From Heracleum sosnowskyi (Eukaryota; Streptophyta; Magnoliopsida; Apiales; Apiaceae): a stretch of 64,000 bases of DNA. The position numbers and the translations under genes are program-made. This document shows positions 10,221 through 21,485 of the stretch, piece by piece. Location: the NCBI GenBank assembly GCA_030848705.1, contig CM061239.1:84674363-84738362 (forward strand), given 5' to 3'. Within the stretch, counting starts at the first letter, position 1; the number at the start of each line of letters is the position of its first letter. The notes under the pieces are model-generated. The model was not told where the DNA came from and did no database searches. It saw only the letters and a program-made list of their open reading frames with translations.

Positions 10221-11531
10221 TGTTAGGCTCAAGACATGTCTGAATACCACCATTAACAAGCCTAAGCTATGTGACTATGTCACACTACATGACCTAGTGA
10301 ATTCTATCACTGGGATATAGTATAGGTCTCTCTATGTACTTGTCTTGTTCTCATGAACATCAACTTGGTCATGTATTCTCAGAAGTATAATGAGCTTAGT
10401 AAGCTTCTTGCAACTAGAATGTATATAGGCCATTAAATAATTGTCCTGGTAGAAGTTCAGTTTTGTTCATGCAGTAGGATAGAGATGAATAAGGCCCTGA
10501 AGAAATAAGTTGCAGAAATTTGTCTAAGGCATTATATAGCAAAGTCAGAATAAAGCTATGTCGTGAAGTCACTAATGTCCATGTCGAGAAGTGCTAGATC
10601 GCATAGTCCATTTTGTACTATGTCGTGAAGTCCTTAAGACTCATGTCGTGAAGTGTTGAAGTCAGCAAAGTAAAAGATGCCTAGATCGTGAAGTCCTCAA
10701 AATGACTTATGTCGCATAGTCCTCAAATGACTTATGTCGCGTAGTCCTCAAATGACTTATGTCGCGTAGTCCTCAAATGACTTATGTCGCGTAGTCCTCT
10801 AATGACTTATGTCGCATAGTCCTAAAATGATCTATGTCGCAAAGTCCTCAAAGGTCATACCACATAGTCTTCACAAGGTACATCACGAAGTCTGGAATGA
10901 AGAGGAGTTCACGATATCAACACTTAGCCGTTTACAACAAGACAAATCAAGGTACAGAATCAAGAATCAAAAGAGACAAATACTGAAGCATTTATTCTGG
11001 CAAGGTGGTCCAAAGAACAGATGGCAAATCTACAGCTAAACTTGGAGAGAAAGATAAGAGACAAGCAACTACAGAAACGGGAAAGACTCCGAAAAGCAGG
11101 TGGTCCTTCCTGACACAGTTAACCTCTTATGGCAGGACAAGTTGGACTTTCAGCTAGGGGTAACTGTGCAAATAGTGGTGTGCATAGTTTGTATAGGAAG
11201 ATATATATATATATATATCAAGCACACACCACTGAATGCTATAAGAGAGATACACATAATTTTATCTTAAGCACTCTTTTCTCTGTAAGCAAAAACAAGT
11301 TACAAACTGTTCTTGTTTAGAAGCCAGAAATTCCGTTGTGAATTTCCGGAAAGATGTAGTATTTAATTTACTCAATACAAAGTATATTAAAGTGATTGTG
11401 TGTGTTGTTTATATTCCGCATTTTACAGAGCATAATCATATACAGTTTATCTTGTGTTTCAAGAATCGAAAAACATCAAACTATCCATTCACCTCCCTCT
11501 GTCTAGTTTCTAGTGGTATTCATTTCTAACA
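10221..11531 (+). repeat. 3' LTR of the copia/Sirevirus-like element (1311 bp)
   Basis: Starts TGTTAG and ends CTAACA, a perfect 6-bp terminal inverted repeat, directly after the polypurine tract. The upstream half (10540-10890) is full of motifs like CTATGTCGTGAAGTC and a 25-bp tandem array. A (TA)n stretch at 11199-11219 and TATA-like sequences follow, compatible with an LTR promoter. AAATA (11532-11536) follows the end and would be one copy of a 5-bp target duplication. The matching 5' LTR is not in the window, so the duplication cannot be checked. Confidence 0.85.
10695..10845 (+). repeat. 25-bp tandem repeat inside the LTR (about 6 copies)
   Basis: The unit CCTCAAATGACTTATGTCGC followed by RTAGT repeats six times with few changes; the three central copies are identical. 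Each unit carries one GTCGCGTAGTCC core related to the motif repeated in the pol/env-like spacer. A likely LTR enhancer or slippage array. Confidence 0.85.
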
Positions 11532-12161
11532 AAATATTTAAACTTAAATAATAATAATAATAATAATAATAATATTAACAATTATTAATAACAATCCGTG
11601 CATCGCTCGTAATTAACTTTTCAACTAAAACACGTTAATTTTTTTTTTTTTTTTTTACTAAAAAGCTCTCTTTCTGAAAAATATCACGGACAAACCCTTA
11701 ATTAATGTGTTTAATTATTTAAAATATTTTAACTATTTTAACATGTCTATTTATTTTTTTAACAAATATAATTAATAAAATATTAAACATAAATAAAAAT
11801 TCATATAATTCAATCAAAAATCATATATATTACATAACTGTAAACTCTTTCAGTTATAATTTAATTAGAATTAAAAAACACGACTTTTTTTTAAAAACGT
11901 TTTTATTTATATTTATATTATTACAACAAAATATATTGATAATTTGGACAGTTACATGCGTACTAAGCTAATAAATTTAATTTATAAGTTTTTTTTTTTG
12001 ATTTGAAGTATTCTAAGTAGTATTTTTAATTCTTTTTAAAAAGATAGCATTTTCAGAAATACTAAAATCTCAAAACTTTTAAAAATAAATTTCAAAATTA
12101 ATGTTAAAATCGCCCGTATTTTATATTGGCTAGTAATTATATTATACACTCTTTAATATTA
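11532..12161 (+). mobile_element. degenerate Helitron fragments, plus orientation
   Basis: Contains (AAT)n at 11548-11571, then AACAATCCGTGCATCGCTCG near 11590-11610. That is a decayed version of the 3' hairpin found intact in the copies further right, here on the opposite strand. The stretch at 11640-11800 is the reverse complement of the internal sequence of those copies (AATATCACGGACAAACCC and TTTTAACATGTCTA). The copia LTR ends within or next to this old Helitron DNA. No gene seen. Confidence 0.55.
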
Positions 12162-13109
12162 CTAGCTTAAAACCCGTGCGATGCACGGATTGTTAATTGT
12201 TATTTTATTATTATTTTTTTAATATTTTATTAATTATAATTGTGCAAAAAATAAGTAGACATGTTAAAATAGCTAAACACTTTTAATTAATAAAAAACAT
12301 TAAAATAGATTTTAAAATAAATAAGTATGAATTTGCCCGTTATATTTTTGGAAATGAGGGGTTTTAGTAAGAAAAAATAAAAAATGTAACATATATTTAG
12401 TTTAGAAAGGTAAATGCCCGTGATATTTTTGGAAAATGAGGTTTTAAAATTTAATAATTAAAAGTATTTAAATACGTTTTAAAATAAATAAGTAAAGGGT
12501 TTCCCGTGATATTTTTGGAAAAAGAATGGATTTTAGTGAGAAAAATAGAAAAAATAAATTGTAAAAGGCAATTTCCCGTGATACATTTAGAAAATGAGGG
12601 ACTTTATTAGAAAAAATATATAATGTGTTTTAGCTTAAAAGGTAATTGGTGATAAATAAGTATTTGATTATTTATATTTTAATAATTTTTGTAATTGCAT
12701 TTGTTAAGAAAAATAAGTAGACATGTTAAAATATGTAAACTTTTAAAAAATAATTATAATATTAAAATTGGTTTAAAAATAAATAACTAAATGTTTATCC
12801 GTGATATTTTTGGAAAATGAGGGGGTTTAGTAAGGAAAAATAGAAAAGCTAACATGTTTTAGTTAAAAAGGGTAATTGCCCGTGATATATTTGAAAAAGT
12901 AGGGGAATTTGTTAAAAAAATAGAAAAAATAATGTAATTTAGGTGAAAAAAGTAATTGGTTATAAATATGTAATATTTTTATTTAATAATATAATATGTA
13001 AGGTTAATTAAGTAAAAATACGAAGTACATCTAATAAGGGCAATTAAGTAAAATCACAACGTACCATACCGACCAACCAAACTTTTAATGTTTCGTCTAT
13101 TATATAATA
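12162..13109 (-). mobile_element. non-autonomous Helitron, copy A
   Basis: On the minus strand the element ends with a hairpin (CCGTGC-ATC-GCACGG), TTTTAAG and CTAG, preceded on the plus strand by A at 12161. This is the canonical Helitron 3' end inserted between A and T. The 5' side carries the GACGAAACATTAAAAG subterminal sequence at 13081-13100. The body is AT-rich with many copies of CCGTGATATTTTTGGAAAA. It has no Rep/helicase coding. It closely resembles copy C at 14976. Its last bases appear split off by the insertion of copies B and C. Confidence 0.75.
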
Positions 13110-14970
13110 CTAGTCTATAACCCGTGCAAGGCACGGGCCTTAAAAATAATAAACTAAAAAAATTAATGTGAACGGAAAATATTAAAATAAAAATAAAAAT
13201 TAATATGATAAATTATAAAATGAGAAACTAAAATATTTATTGGAACATAAAAAATATAAAAAAATACAAATGAGGCCGAGGAAGATAAATGAGGTATTAT
13301 TAATATTATTTTATAATAAAATAATATTAATAATAATGACAGATAGAAAATCTAACATGTTTTAATTAAAAAAATGTAATTGACCGTGATATTTTTAGAA
13401 GTGTTTTAATTATATTAATTGTATTTATTAAAAAAATACGTTAACATGTTAAAATAAGTAAGTTTTTTTAATAAGGACAAATAGAAAAGTTAACATGTTT
13501 TTATTAAAAAAAAGTAACTGCACGTAATATTTTTAGATGTGTTTTAATTATATTACTTTTATGTGTTAAAAAAATACGTTCACTTATTAAAATAGGTAAG
13601 TTTTTTTAAATAATTAAAAGTATTAAAATATGTTTTAAAATATATAAGTTGCACTTGATATTTTTGGAAAAGAGAGATTTTAATGATAACAAATATAAAA
13701 GGTAATATATTTTAATTTAAAGGTAATTGTCCGTGATATTTTTGGAAAAGAAGTAGATTCTGTTAGAAAAAAATGTTTTAACTATAAAAGGCAATCAGCT
13801 AGTTACTATTTTTATATTATTTTATTATTTATTAAATAGAGTATTAAAATAGGTTTTAAAATAAATATGTAAGGATTGCACCTCATATTTTTGGAAAATA
13901 GGGATTTTAGTGATAATGTGTTTTAATTATATTAATTGTATTTGTTAAAAAAAATACGTTCACTTGTTAAAATAGGTAAGTTTTTTTTAAATAATTAAAA
14001 GTATTAAAATAAGTTTTAAAATATATAAGTAAGAGTTGCACTTGATATTTTTGGAAAATAGAGATTTTAGTGATAACAAATATAAAATGTAATATATTTT
14101 AATTTAAAGGTAATTGCCCGTGATATTTTTGGAAAAGAAGTAGATTTTGTTAGAAAAAAAATGTTTTAATTATAAAAGGCAATCAGCTAGTTAATATTTT
14201 TATATTATTTTATTATTTATTAAACAGAGTATTAAAATAGATTTTAAAATGAATAATTAAGGATTGCACCTCATATTTTTGGAAAATAGAGATTTTAGTG
14301 ATAACAAATATAAAAGATATTATGTTTTAATTTAAAGGTAATTGTCGTGATATTTTTGGAAAATGAGTAGATTTTGTTAGATTTTTTTTAATTATAAAAG
14401 GCAATCGGTTAGTTACTATTTTTATATTATTTTATTATTTATTAAATAGAGTATTAAAATAGGTTTTAAAATAAATAAGTAAGGATTGCACCTCATATTT
14501 TTAGAAAACATAGATTTTAGTAATAACAAATATAAAAGGTAATATGTTTTAATTTAAAGATAATTGTAATGATATTTTTGGAAAAGGAGTAGATTTTGTT
14601 AGAAAAAAATATTTTAATTATAAAAGTCAATCATCTAGTTACTATTTTGGTAACTTGACAATAATACAATTCCATTAAAGATTTGATTTGTAGTAGGTTT
14701 CGTTATCCTAAAAAGAAAGAAGTATATTTGTAGCAGTATATCATAAATTTAAACAAATTAGATCCCACATTTCCATTTTTTTGATTAGATTTCAATATTA
14801 TTTGATTTTTATGTAGTAAAATATAGTTAAATATTAATGTAGAATAAAACTTTCCCGAATTTTGATTATATTATTAATTTATTAATTAGAAAAAGTACCG
14901 AAAACCAAAAACCGACCGTTAACCGAAAACCAAAACTTTCAATGTTTCGGCTTTAATAATATAGTATAGA
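13110..14970 (-). mobile_element. non-autonomous Helitron, copy B
   Basis: The left boundary is CTAG at 13110-13113 followed by a perfect hairpin CCCGTGC-AAG-GCACGGG (13121-13137). The right boundary is CTTTAATAATATAGTATAGA ending at 14970, then T, i.e. a Helitron 5' terminus beginning TCTATACTATATTATT on the minus strand. The interior consists of several ~216-220-bp tandem units (for example starting near 14047, 14266 and 14482). No coding capacity. Confidence 0.8.
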
Positions 14971-14975
14971 TAGTA

Positions 14976-16030
14976 CTAGCTTAAAACCCGTGCGATGTAC
15001 GAATTGTTAATTGTTATTTTATTAATATTTTATTAATTGTAATTATGCAAAAGATAAGTAGACATGTTAAAATAGCTAAACACTTTTAATTAATTAAAAA
15101 CATTAAAACAGATTTTAAAATAAATAAGTATGGGTTTGCCCATTATATTTTTGGAAATGAGGGGTTTTAGTAAGAAAAAATAAAAAATGTAACATATATT
15201 TAGTTTAAAAATGTAAATGCACGTGATATTTTTGGAAAATGAGGTTTTAAAATTTAATAATTAAAAGTATTTAAATACGTTTTAAAATAAATAAGTAAAT
15301 GGCTTCCTGTGATATTTTTGGAAAAATAATGGATTTTAGTGAGAAAAATAGAAAAATTAAATTGTAAAAGGCAATTTCCCGTGATATATTTAGAAAATGA
15401 GGGACTTTATTAGAAAAAATATATAATGTGTTTTAGCTTAAAAGGTAATTGGTGATAAATAGGTATTTGATTATTTATATTTTAATAATTTTTGTAATTG
15501 CATTTGTTAAGAAAAATAAGTAGACATGTTAAAATAGACAAACTTTCAAAAAATAATTATAATATTGATATATGTTTAAAAATAAATAACTAAATGTTTG
15601 TCCGTGATTTTTTTGGAAAAGAAGGGGTTTAATAAGGAAAAATAGGAAAATTAACATGTTTTAGTTATATTAATATAGGTTTAAAAATAAATAACTAAAT
15701 GTTTGTTCGTGATATTTTTGGAAAAGAAGGGGTTTTAGTAAGGAAAAATAGGAAAATTAACATGTTTTAGTTAAAAAGGTAATTGTCCGTGATATATTTG
15801 AAAAATTAGGGGAATTTGTTAGAAAAAATAGAAAAAATAATGTATTTTAGGTGAAAAAGGTAATTGGTTATAAATAGGTAATATTATTATTTAATAATAT
15901 ATTTCTATAAATAAGTAAGTTTAATTAAGTAAAAACACTAAGTACAATTAATTAAGGGTAATTAAGTAAAATCACAACATACCATACCGACCAACCAAAC
16001 TTTTAATGTTTCGTCTATTATATAATAGTA
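14976..16030 (-). mobile_element. non-autonomous Helitron, copy C
   Basis: The left boundary CTAGCTTAAAACCCGTGCG at 14976 is nearly identical to copy A. The body also follows copy A line by line, with an extra ~100-bp internal duplication near 15590-15770. The right end reads GTCTATTATATAATAGTA and stops at the CTAG of copy D. The missing TAGA of its terminus is found after copy D at 17838-17841, so D is nested in C. Confidence 0.78.
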
Positions 16031-17837
16031 CTAGCTTATATCTCGTGCGACGCACGGTCTTCTTTAATATTTTCTTATTTTTTATTTAGATTTTAGTTAT
16101 TATATATAATTTGATAAAATTCTAATATATATATACCGGATTTATAAATCTAACAATTTAATATCTAAATTTAATATATTCTTGACGTAATCTGTAGTAA
16201 TATTTTAGATATTAAAATATAAAATATTTTAAAATAACAGATCTAATGATTCGTATTTTTTTACTCTTAAAAATCTAAAAAGGGACTCAAATGTAAATAT
16301 CAAAATATGTGCTCGTGCAATATACCGAGTTTATTTGAATATACTATTACTTTTATTTTCATTAATTATCTCGTTTAAATTGAATGTTAAAAAAATTATA
16401 ATAAACATGAATTTCATAAGTTTAATATAATAATATTACCAATATATCTGTCTTTTGCCGTGTTATTTTTAATTTGAACATGAGTTGTTTCAGTTAAAAA
16501 ATATAAAACATGTAATATTCTTAAAAAGACAATTAGTTACTTATTCACAATTATATAAATTATATTACTTTTTTTTATATATGTCGTCTGCATTATTTTT
16601 AGAAAATTAGTTGTTTAAGTTAGAAAATATAAAAGAGGTAATGTGTTTTAGCTGAAAAGAATAAATAGTTATTTATTAATATTTATATAAAACAATATTA
16701 CCATTGTATATTTATTTTGCATGTATTATTTTTAGAAGATAAGTTGTTTTAGTTAGAAAATATAAAATAAATAATGTGTTTTAGCTGTCGGTTATAAATA
16801 TATAATAATATTACCATTTTATATATATGTTACCCGTCTTATTTTTAGAAAATGATTTGTTTTAGTTAAATAGATATATGAAATAGGTAATATGTTTTAG
16901 CTGAAAAAGGTAATTGGTTATTAATAAATTGGTTTCCATATATGTGTATTTAGAAGATGAGTTGTTTTATTTAAAAATATAAAAATAATTTGTTTTAGCT
17001 GAAAAAGGTAACCGTTTATAAATATATAATAATATTACCATATTATATATATGTTGCCCGTTTTATTTTTAGAAGATGAGTTGGTTTAGTTTAAAAATAA
17101 TATAAAATAGGTAATGTACTGAAAAAGGTAATTGATTATTAATAAATTGGTTATAGATAGGCCCGTGAATCGGCCCAAATACCGACCGATGTTGACGTAA
17201 TCTTTAGTAGTATTTTAGATATTAAAATATAAAATATTTTTAAATAATAGATCCAGCGGTCTGTATTTATTTGCTTTTAAAAAATTTAAATGTGACTAAA
17301 GTGCAAATAACAAAATATATGGTCTGTAATGTACCGAGTTTCTTCTAACATATGCTACTACTTTTGTTTTTTTTATTAATTATCTTATTTGAATTGTATG
17401 TTATAAAAAATTATATTAAACCCGGATTTTATAAGTTTAATATAATAATATTGTGATTATATGTATATTTTGCCCGTGTTATTTTAGATTCAAATATGAG
17501 TTGTTTTATTTAAAAAATATAAAAAAAACAATGTCCTTAAAAAGACAGTTAGTTACTTATTAATAATTATATAAAGTTATATTACATTTATATATATGTT
17601 GCCCATGTTACTTTTAGAAAATTAGTTGTTTAAATTAGAAAATATAAAATTATATTACCTTTTTATATATATGTTGCTCGTGTTACTTTTAGAAAATTAG
17701 TTGTTTAATTTAGAAAAAAATGAAAAAAAATTAAGTGACCCAGATTATAGATAGGTCCGGCCCAAATACCGACCGACTGACCGACCGACCGACTGACCAA
17801 AACTTTTAATGTTTCGTCTTTAATAATATAGTATAGA
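16031..17837 (-). mobile_element. non-autonomous Helitron, copy D
   Basis: The left boundary is CTAGCTTATATCTCGTGCG with a hairpin CGTGC-GAC-GCACG; the right boundary is CTTTAATAATATAGTATAGA ending at 17837, then T. The interior differs from copies A-C: repeated blocks with ATATATGTTGCCCGTGTTA and TTTTAGAAAATTAGTTGTTT. It is a sister subfamily sharing only the ends. No coding capacity. Confidence 0.78.
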
Positions 17838-18660
17838 TAGATAGATAGATTGATATTTAACGGTTGTGAGGAAATCTAAATCATTATAAATTAATGGTTT
17901 TGCAATATATTGATGATTGTACATATACTAAGTTTAATAAAACCGAGCATATTAGTAAAATAATGAAATTATCCGATATTTATAAAGATATTTCTCCGAG
18001 TACTTTAGATTTCCGCGCTGCACATAAATAAAGAAAAAGGTCGGGCACAAATAATGATTGCAATACATGTGTATGTATATAGGCAACACTTATGTCTTAT
18101 TATTATATATGCACTCTTAACAGATTGAGAAGTCAGAGAGATACATACCTATATACAGATATACATACAGAGAGCGATAACCCTAACTACCCACTCAACA
18201 GATTTGTCTTCCAATCTGTTAATGCCTGTTGCTCTTACGACGTCGTTTAACAAACACCTGGTAATTATACTTCAATTATATTCTCTGCATCTCTACTCTC
18301 TTCCTTTTTACTCTATTAATTCACCTTAATTGCTTTAATTCAGCTGTGATTGCAATCAAAACTCGTTATTTTTAATAATTTGGTTGTTCAATTTTGCTTT
18401 TTATGTGTTTATATATAGATATTGTTGTTAATTTATCCAAATTAGTGAATTTAGTGCCTTGTAATTTGTAATTTTGTTAGTTTTTTTATTGTAATTGAAA
18501 TTGGGGTGATTTAGGGTTAGTTATTTGTGAATTATGAAGTTTGAATGTAATTTGTGTAGGAAGTTCACGTTTTGATTGATTTTGTTTGAATTTGTTTAGA
18601 AATTACAGGTTTTTGAGTTGTGATGTTTTGAGGTTTTTGGTGGTTGGATAGAGGGTTGAC
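17838..18660 (+). promoter_or_regulatory. ASHH2 promoter, 5' UTR and probable 5' UTR intron
   Basis: TAGA tandem units (17838-17849) close the Helitron array. A probable transcribed leader with CAGAGAGATACATAC and ACCCTAACTACC sequence lies at about 18120-18260. ACACCTG at 18254-18260 is followed by GTAATTATAC, a good 5' splice site. Candidate acceptors before the ATG at 18661 are ...TTACAG (18608) or ...GGATAG (18651). A short upstream ORF starts at 18222 if that stretch is transcribed. The Helitron array ends only about 0.8 kb before the start codon. Confidence 0.5.
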
Positions 18661-20239
18661 ATGGCTAGCGAGATGGTTATGGTTGGGGAAAATGTAAGTG
18701 ATTTGGGGGAAGGAGGTTTAGTTGCGGATCGTGAGTGTGGTGTTGAGAAGTTGTCGGTTTCGATGCAGTCATGTGAGCCCTTTTGTACGGATCAAGTTGA
18801 GGCGGTTGAGAGTTTGGTGGTTGCTTCAGATACAGTAATGACTGATGCAATTGTTGGTGCCCTTGATGAAATTAGTATAGCAGAGTCTTCTGGAGAAAAG
18901 CAGGATGAGAAGGAGACAGTTGGAGGTGACGATTTTGGTTCAGATAGAAAAGGTCTTGATGCTATTTGTTCGTCAGTTTGTACGAGGAATGGCATTGGTA
19001 ATGAGCCGCTGTTGAAAACAGACGGTAAATGGCGATTGAGAAAGTGCAAGAAGATGTCTAAACAAAAAGTGGTTCCGGATATTGAGTTTTTAGAGCTTGC
19101 TAGGAGGAGGAGGAGTTGTTTCTCCAATAAACCTCGTGTATCTAATTGGGGATCAATGGAAACTATTGGACATGTTTTTAAGCAAGTTGAAGATGCTGGT
19201 TTAGATCAAAATGAGCAGAAAAAATCAAGAAAATCTAGGGGTTGCAAGGGAGATGCTAAACCAAAGAATAATAGGAGACAGAGAAATTCACGTGGGTCTA
19301 AGAAAGAAATCCCTGCTTCAACTAGTCACATCCGTCTGAAAGTCACATTTGGTGCCGGCTGCCCATCAGATATCACACCCAATGTTGTTGATGATCGTGA
19401 TAGTTCTTCTGGTATGCAGATAAAATCGCCTCAACATAATGAAGATATTGAGAAAAAGAAAGGGATTTCTAGGACTCTTGATGGTCATGGTGGAATTGGT
19501 ACCCAGACACAGGACAGCCTATTGGAAGAAGCAGTTGGTAGCAGGTGCTCAGATCCTGGGACTTCACCCGATTCAGAAGTTATAAACCTGATTGCGGAGA
19601 GCCAGACTGATGAAAAAATTGCCGAGGACGTTATCTTAAACAAGCAATGTTGTCTTAGTAGAGAGATCTCAAGTTTAAGTCTACCAAAAACATTTAGTAG
19701 GAAAGGAAAGAAGAAAAATAAGCCCCACCAGGATGTAAAGGGCAGTGTGAATGATAAACCTCCGAGTCCGGAAATTATAGACAATACTGGAGTAGCTGAC
19801 CAACATAGCCACTTCGAGAAAAGGACAGATAATGCTAAGTCGACCAAAGCTTCTGTGTCAATTACAAAAGGTAATATATCTTTCAAAACTGCTAGCGCTT
19901 GTGGATACATTATAGAGACCCCCTTGCAACAAGATGGAGTGCCCTCCTATGGAGTCCCGTCGAAAACATTTAAAGTAGAAAAAGGTGTGGGAGCAGGTTT
20001 AAACCCCCGAACGGGGTCTGAACATGAGGTACCGGAGAAGGGTATTTCATCCACCAAACCAAGGGATCATGAAAATATTGGAAACTCAAGATCACCCCGG
20101 AGCAGGTTAGAATTTTCTGATATGAAGTCCCTAGAAGGAAATTCCTATGTCCAGAAGGTAGACCAGTTTGACCTCAAAGCCAAAGAATTATCTGATCATG
20201 TTCAGGCTGTCCATAAGAACGAAAATTATTCAGTAACAG
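18661..20239 (+). CDS. ASHH2: ASHH2 exon 1: disordered N-terminal region
   Basis: Codes for residues 1-526, starting MASEMVMVGENVSDLGEGG. Acidic and Ser-rich, with basic clusters around 140-200 (KKSRKSRGCKGDAKPKNNRR) that could be nuclear localisation signals. No catalytic domain. The exon ends phase 1 at ACAG/GTACTT. The reading frame continues without splicing to 20394, which would give a truncated intron-retention product. Confidence 0.9.
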
Positions 20240-21445
20240 GTACTTATAGCTATATGAATCAAGTACTCAACTCCTTCATTTTACATCCATGTAATTTAAG
20301 TCAAAATCTCATTCTCTTGTCACAATACCTTTACTTCCGTGAAAGCGGAAGTGTTTTATCAACACTGTTCCAAAATTATGACGAAAATGTATAAATCGAT
20401 TAAAGTTCAACTTACATTAGACCTAATGTCTTCTAACTTACATTATTTGTTTCTTATACTTTGGAATGGAGTTAAAGTTTTACAGTTAAGTGCTTTTTGG
20501 CACACAACATTTGAGCATGCTTGTAAGTTTATAACTTAGTCTTCTTGAAGATATTTTTACAAAGTGTGTGTTGTAGGAAGTCACACATTTACTGATCGTG
20601 GGGAAAACAAAACTGGATGCAGCATAATTCCAAATGCAACTTGCATAAATATGAATGGGGTAGAAGATGAACCATCACCGCCACGAAATGCTTGGGTGAG
20701 TTGTGACAAGTGCTATAAATGGAGGCGCATACCAGCTTTGCTTGCAGATTCCATCGAAGACACAAAAAGTAGTTGGTATGTTATCATGCCTATCTCTCTT
20801 ATATAATGCAAAAGTACATTAAAAGAAGATATACTACAAGAACATATCACTGAAGTTTACCAGGTGTATGTATAGTGATCTGAAATGTACATTAGTAGTT
20901 GAGAAGGTATTTTGGACTTGGCTACCTGTCATGTCTGTTGCTTGTTAGTCGGCTGTTGTTTGAGGGTATAAATATTATTTTTCCGTTTTATAAAAGACAT
21001 GAGTTGAATAATGTGAACTCTTTTGGTTTCCTTTATAGTGCCATGCGGGGGTTATCTTCATCTCTGAATTCTGATTACATTCCCTTATGTGCTTTCCGTG
21101 TTTGATCTTGTATTATGTCTGGTTTCTTGATCTCAGCACCATAGCTGGTAATAAAGAATCAAAAGTGCAGTCTTCTGCTTAAGATATCCAGTTTTTGGTT
21201 CTGATCTTTAGTTAATACTGTTTCTAATCTTTCGCCTGCCTTGACTTGGGAAGATGCTTCGACTTCTGCTTTTGTTTTTCTACATAAGTGTAGTCTTGCA
21301 CATATTTATTTGATTATGGAAATCTAGCTAATTCTTTTTGTAAGGTTCTTCCTTGCAGCTGAAATAATTCTTATTAGACAAATCATAATGGGATAAAAAT
21401 TGTTCGAAGCCGTTAAAGTGCAAGGATTGAACTTTTTTCTTTTGG

Positions 21446-21485
<40 letters not shown>

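Noticed and set aside
10695..10845. Regularly spaced 25-bp repeats resembling a CRISPR array
   Set aside because: The repeats are directly adjacent with no unique spacers and lie in a plant LTR.
17834..17849. TAGA microsatellite
   Set aside because: Better explained as leftover ends of nested Helitrons, although slippage cannot be fully excluded.
19485..19910. Minus-strand 141-codon ORF
   Set aside because: Shadow of ASHH2 exon 1 in antisense; no family features.
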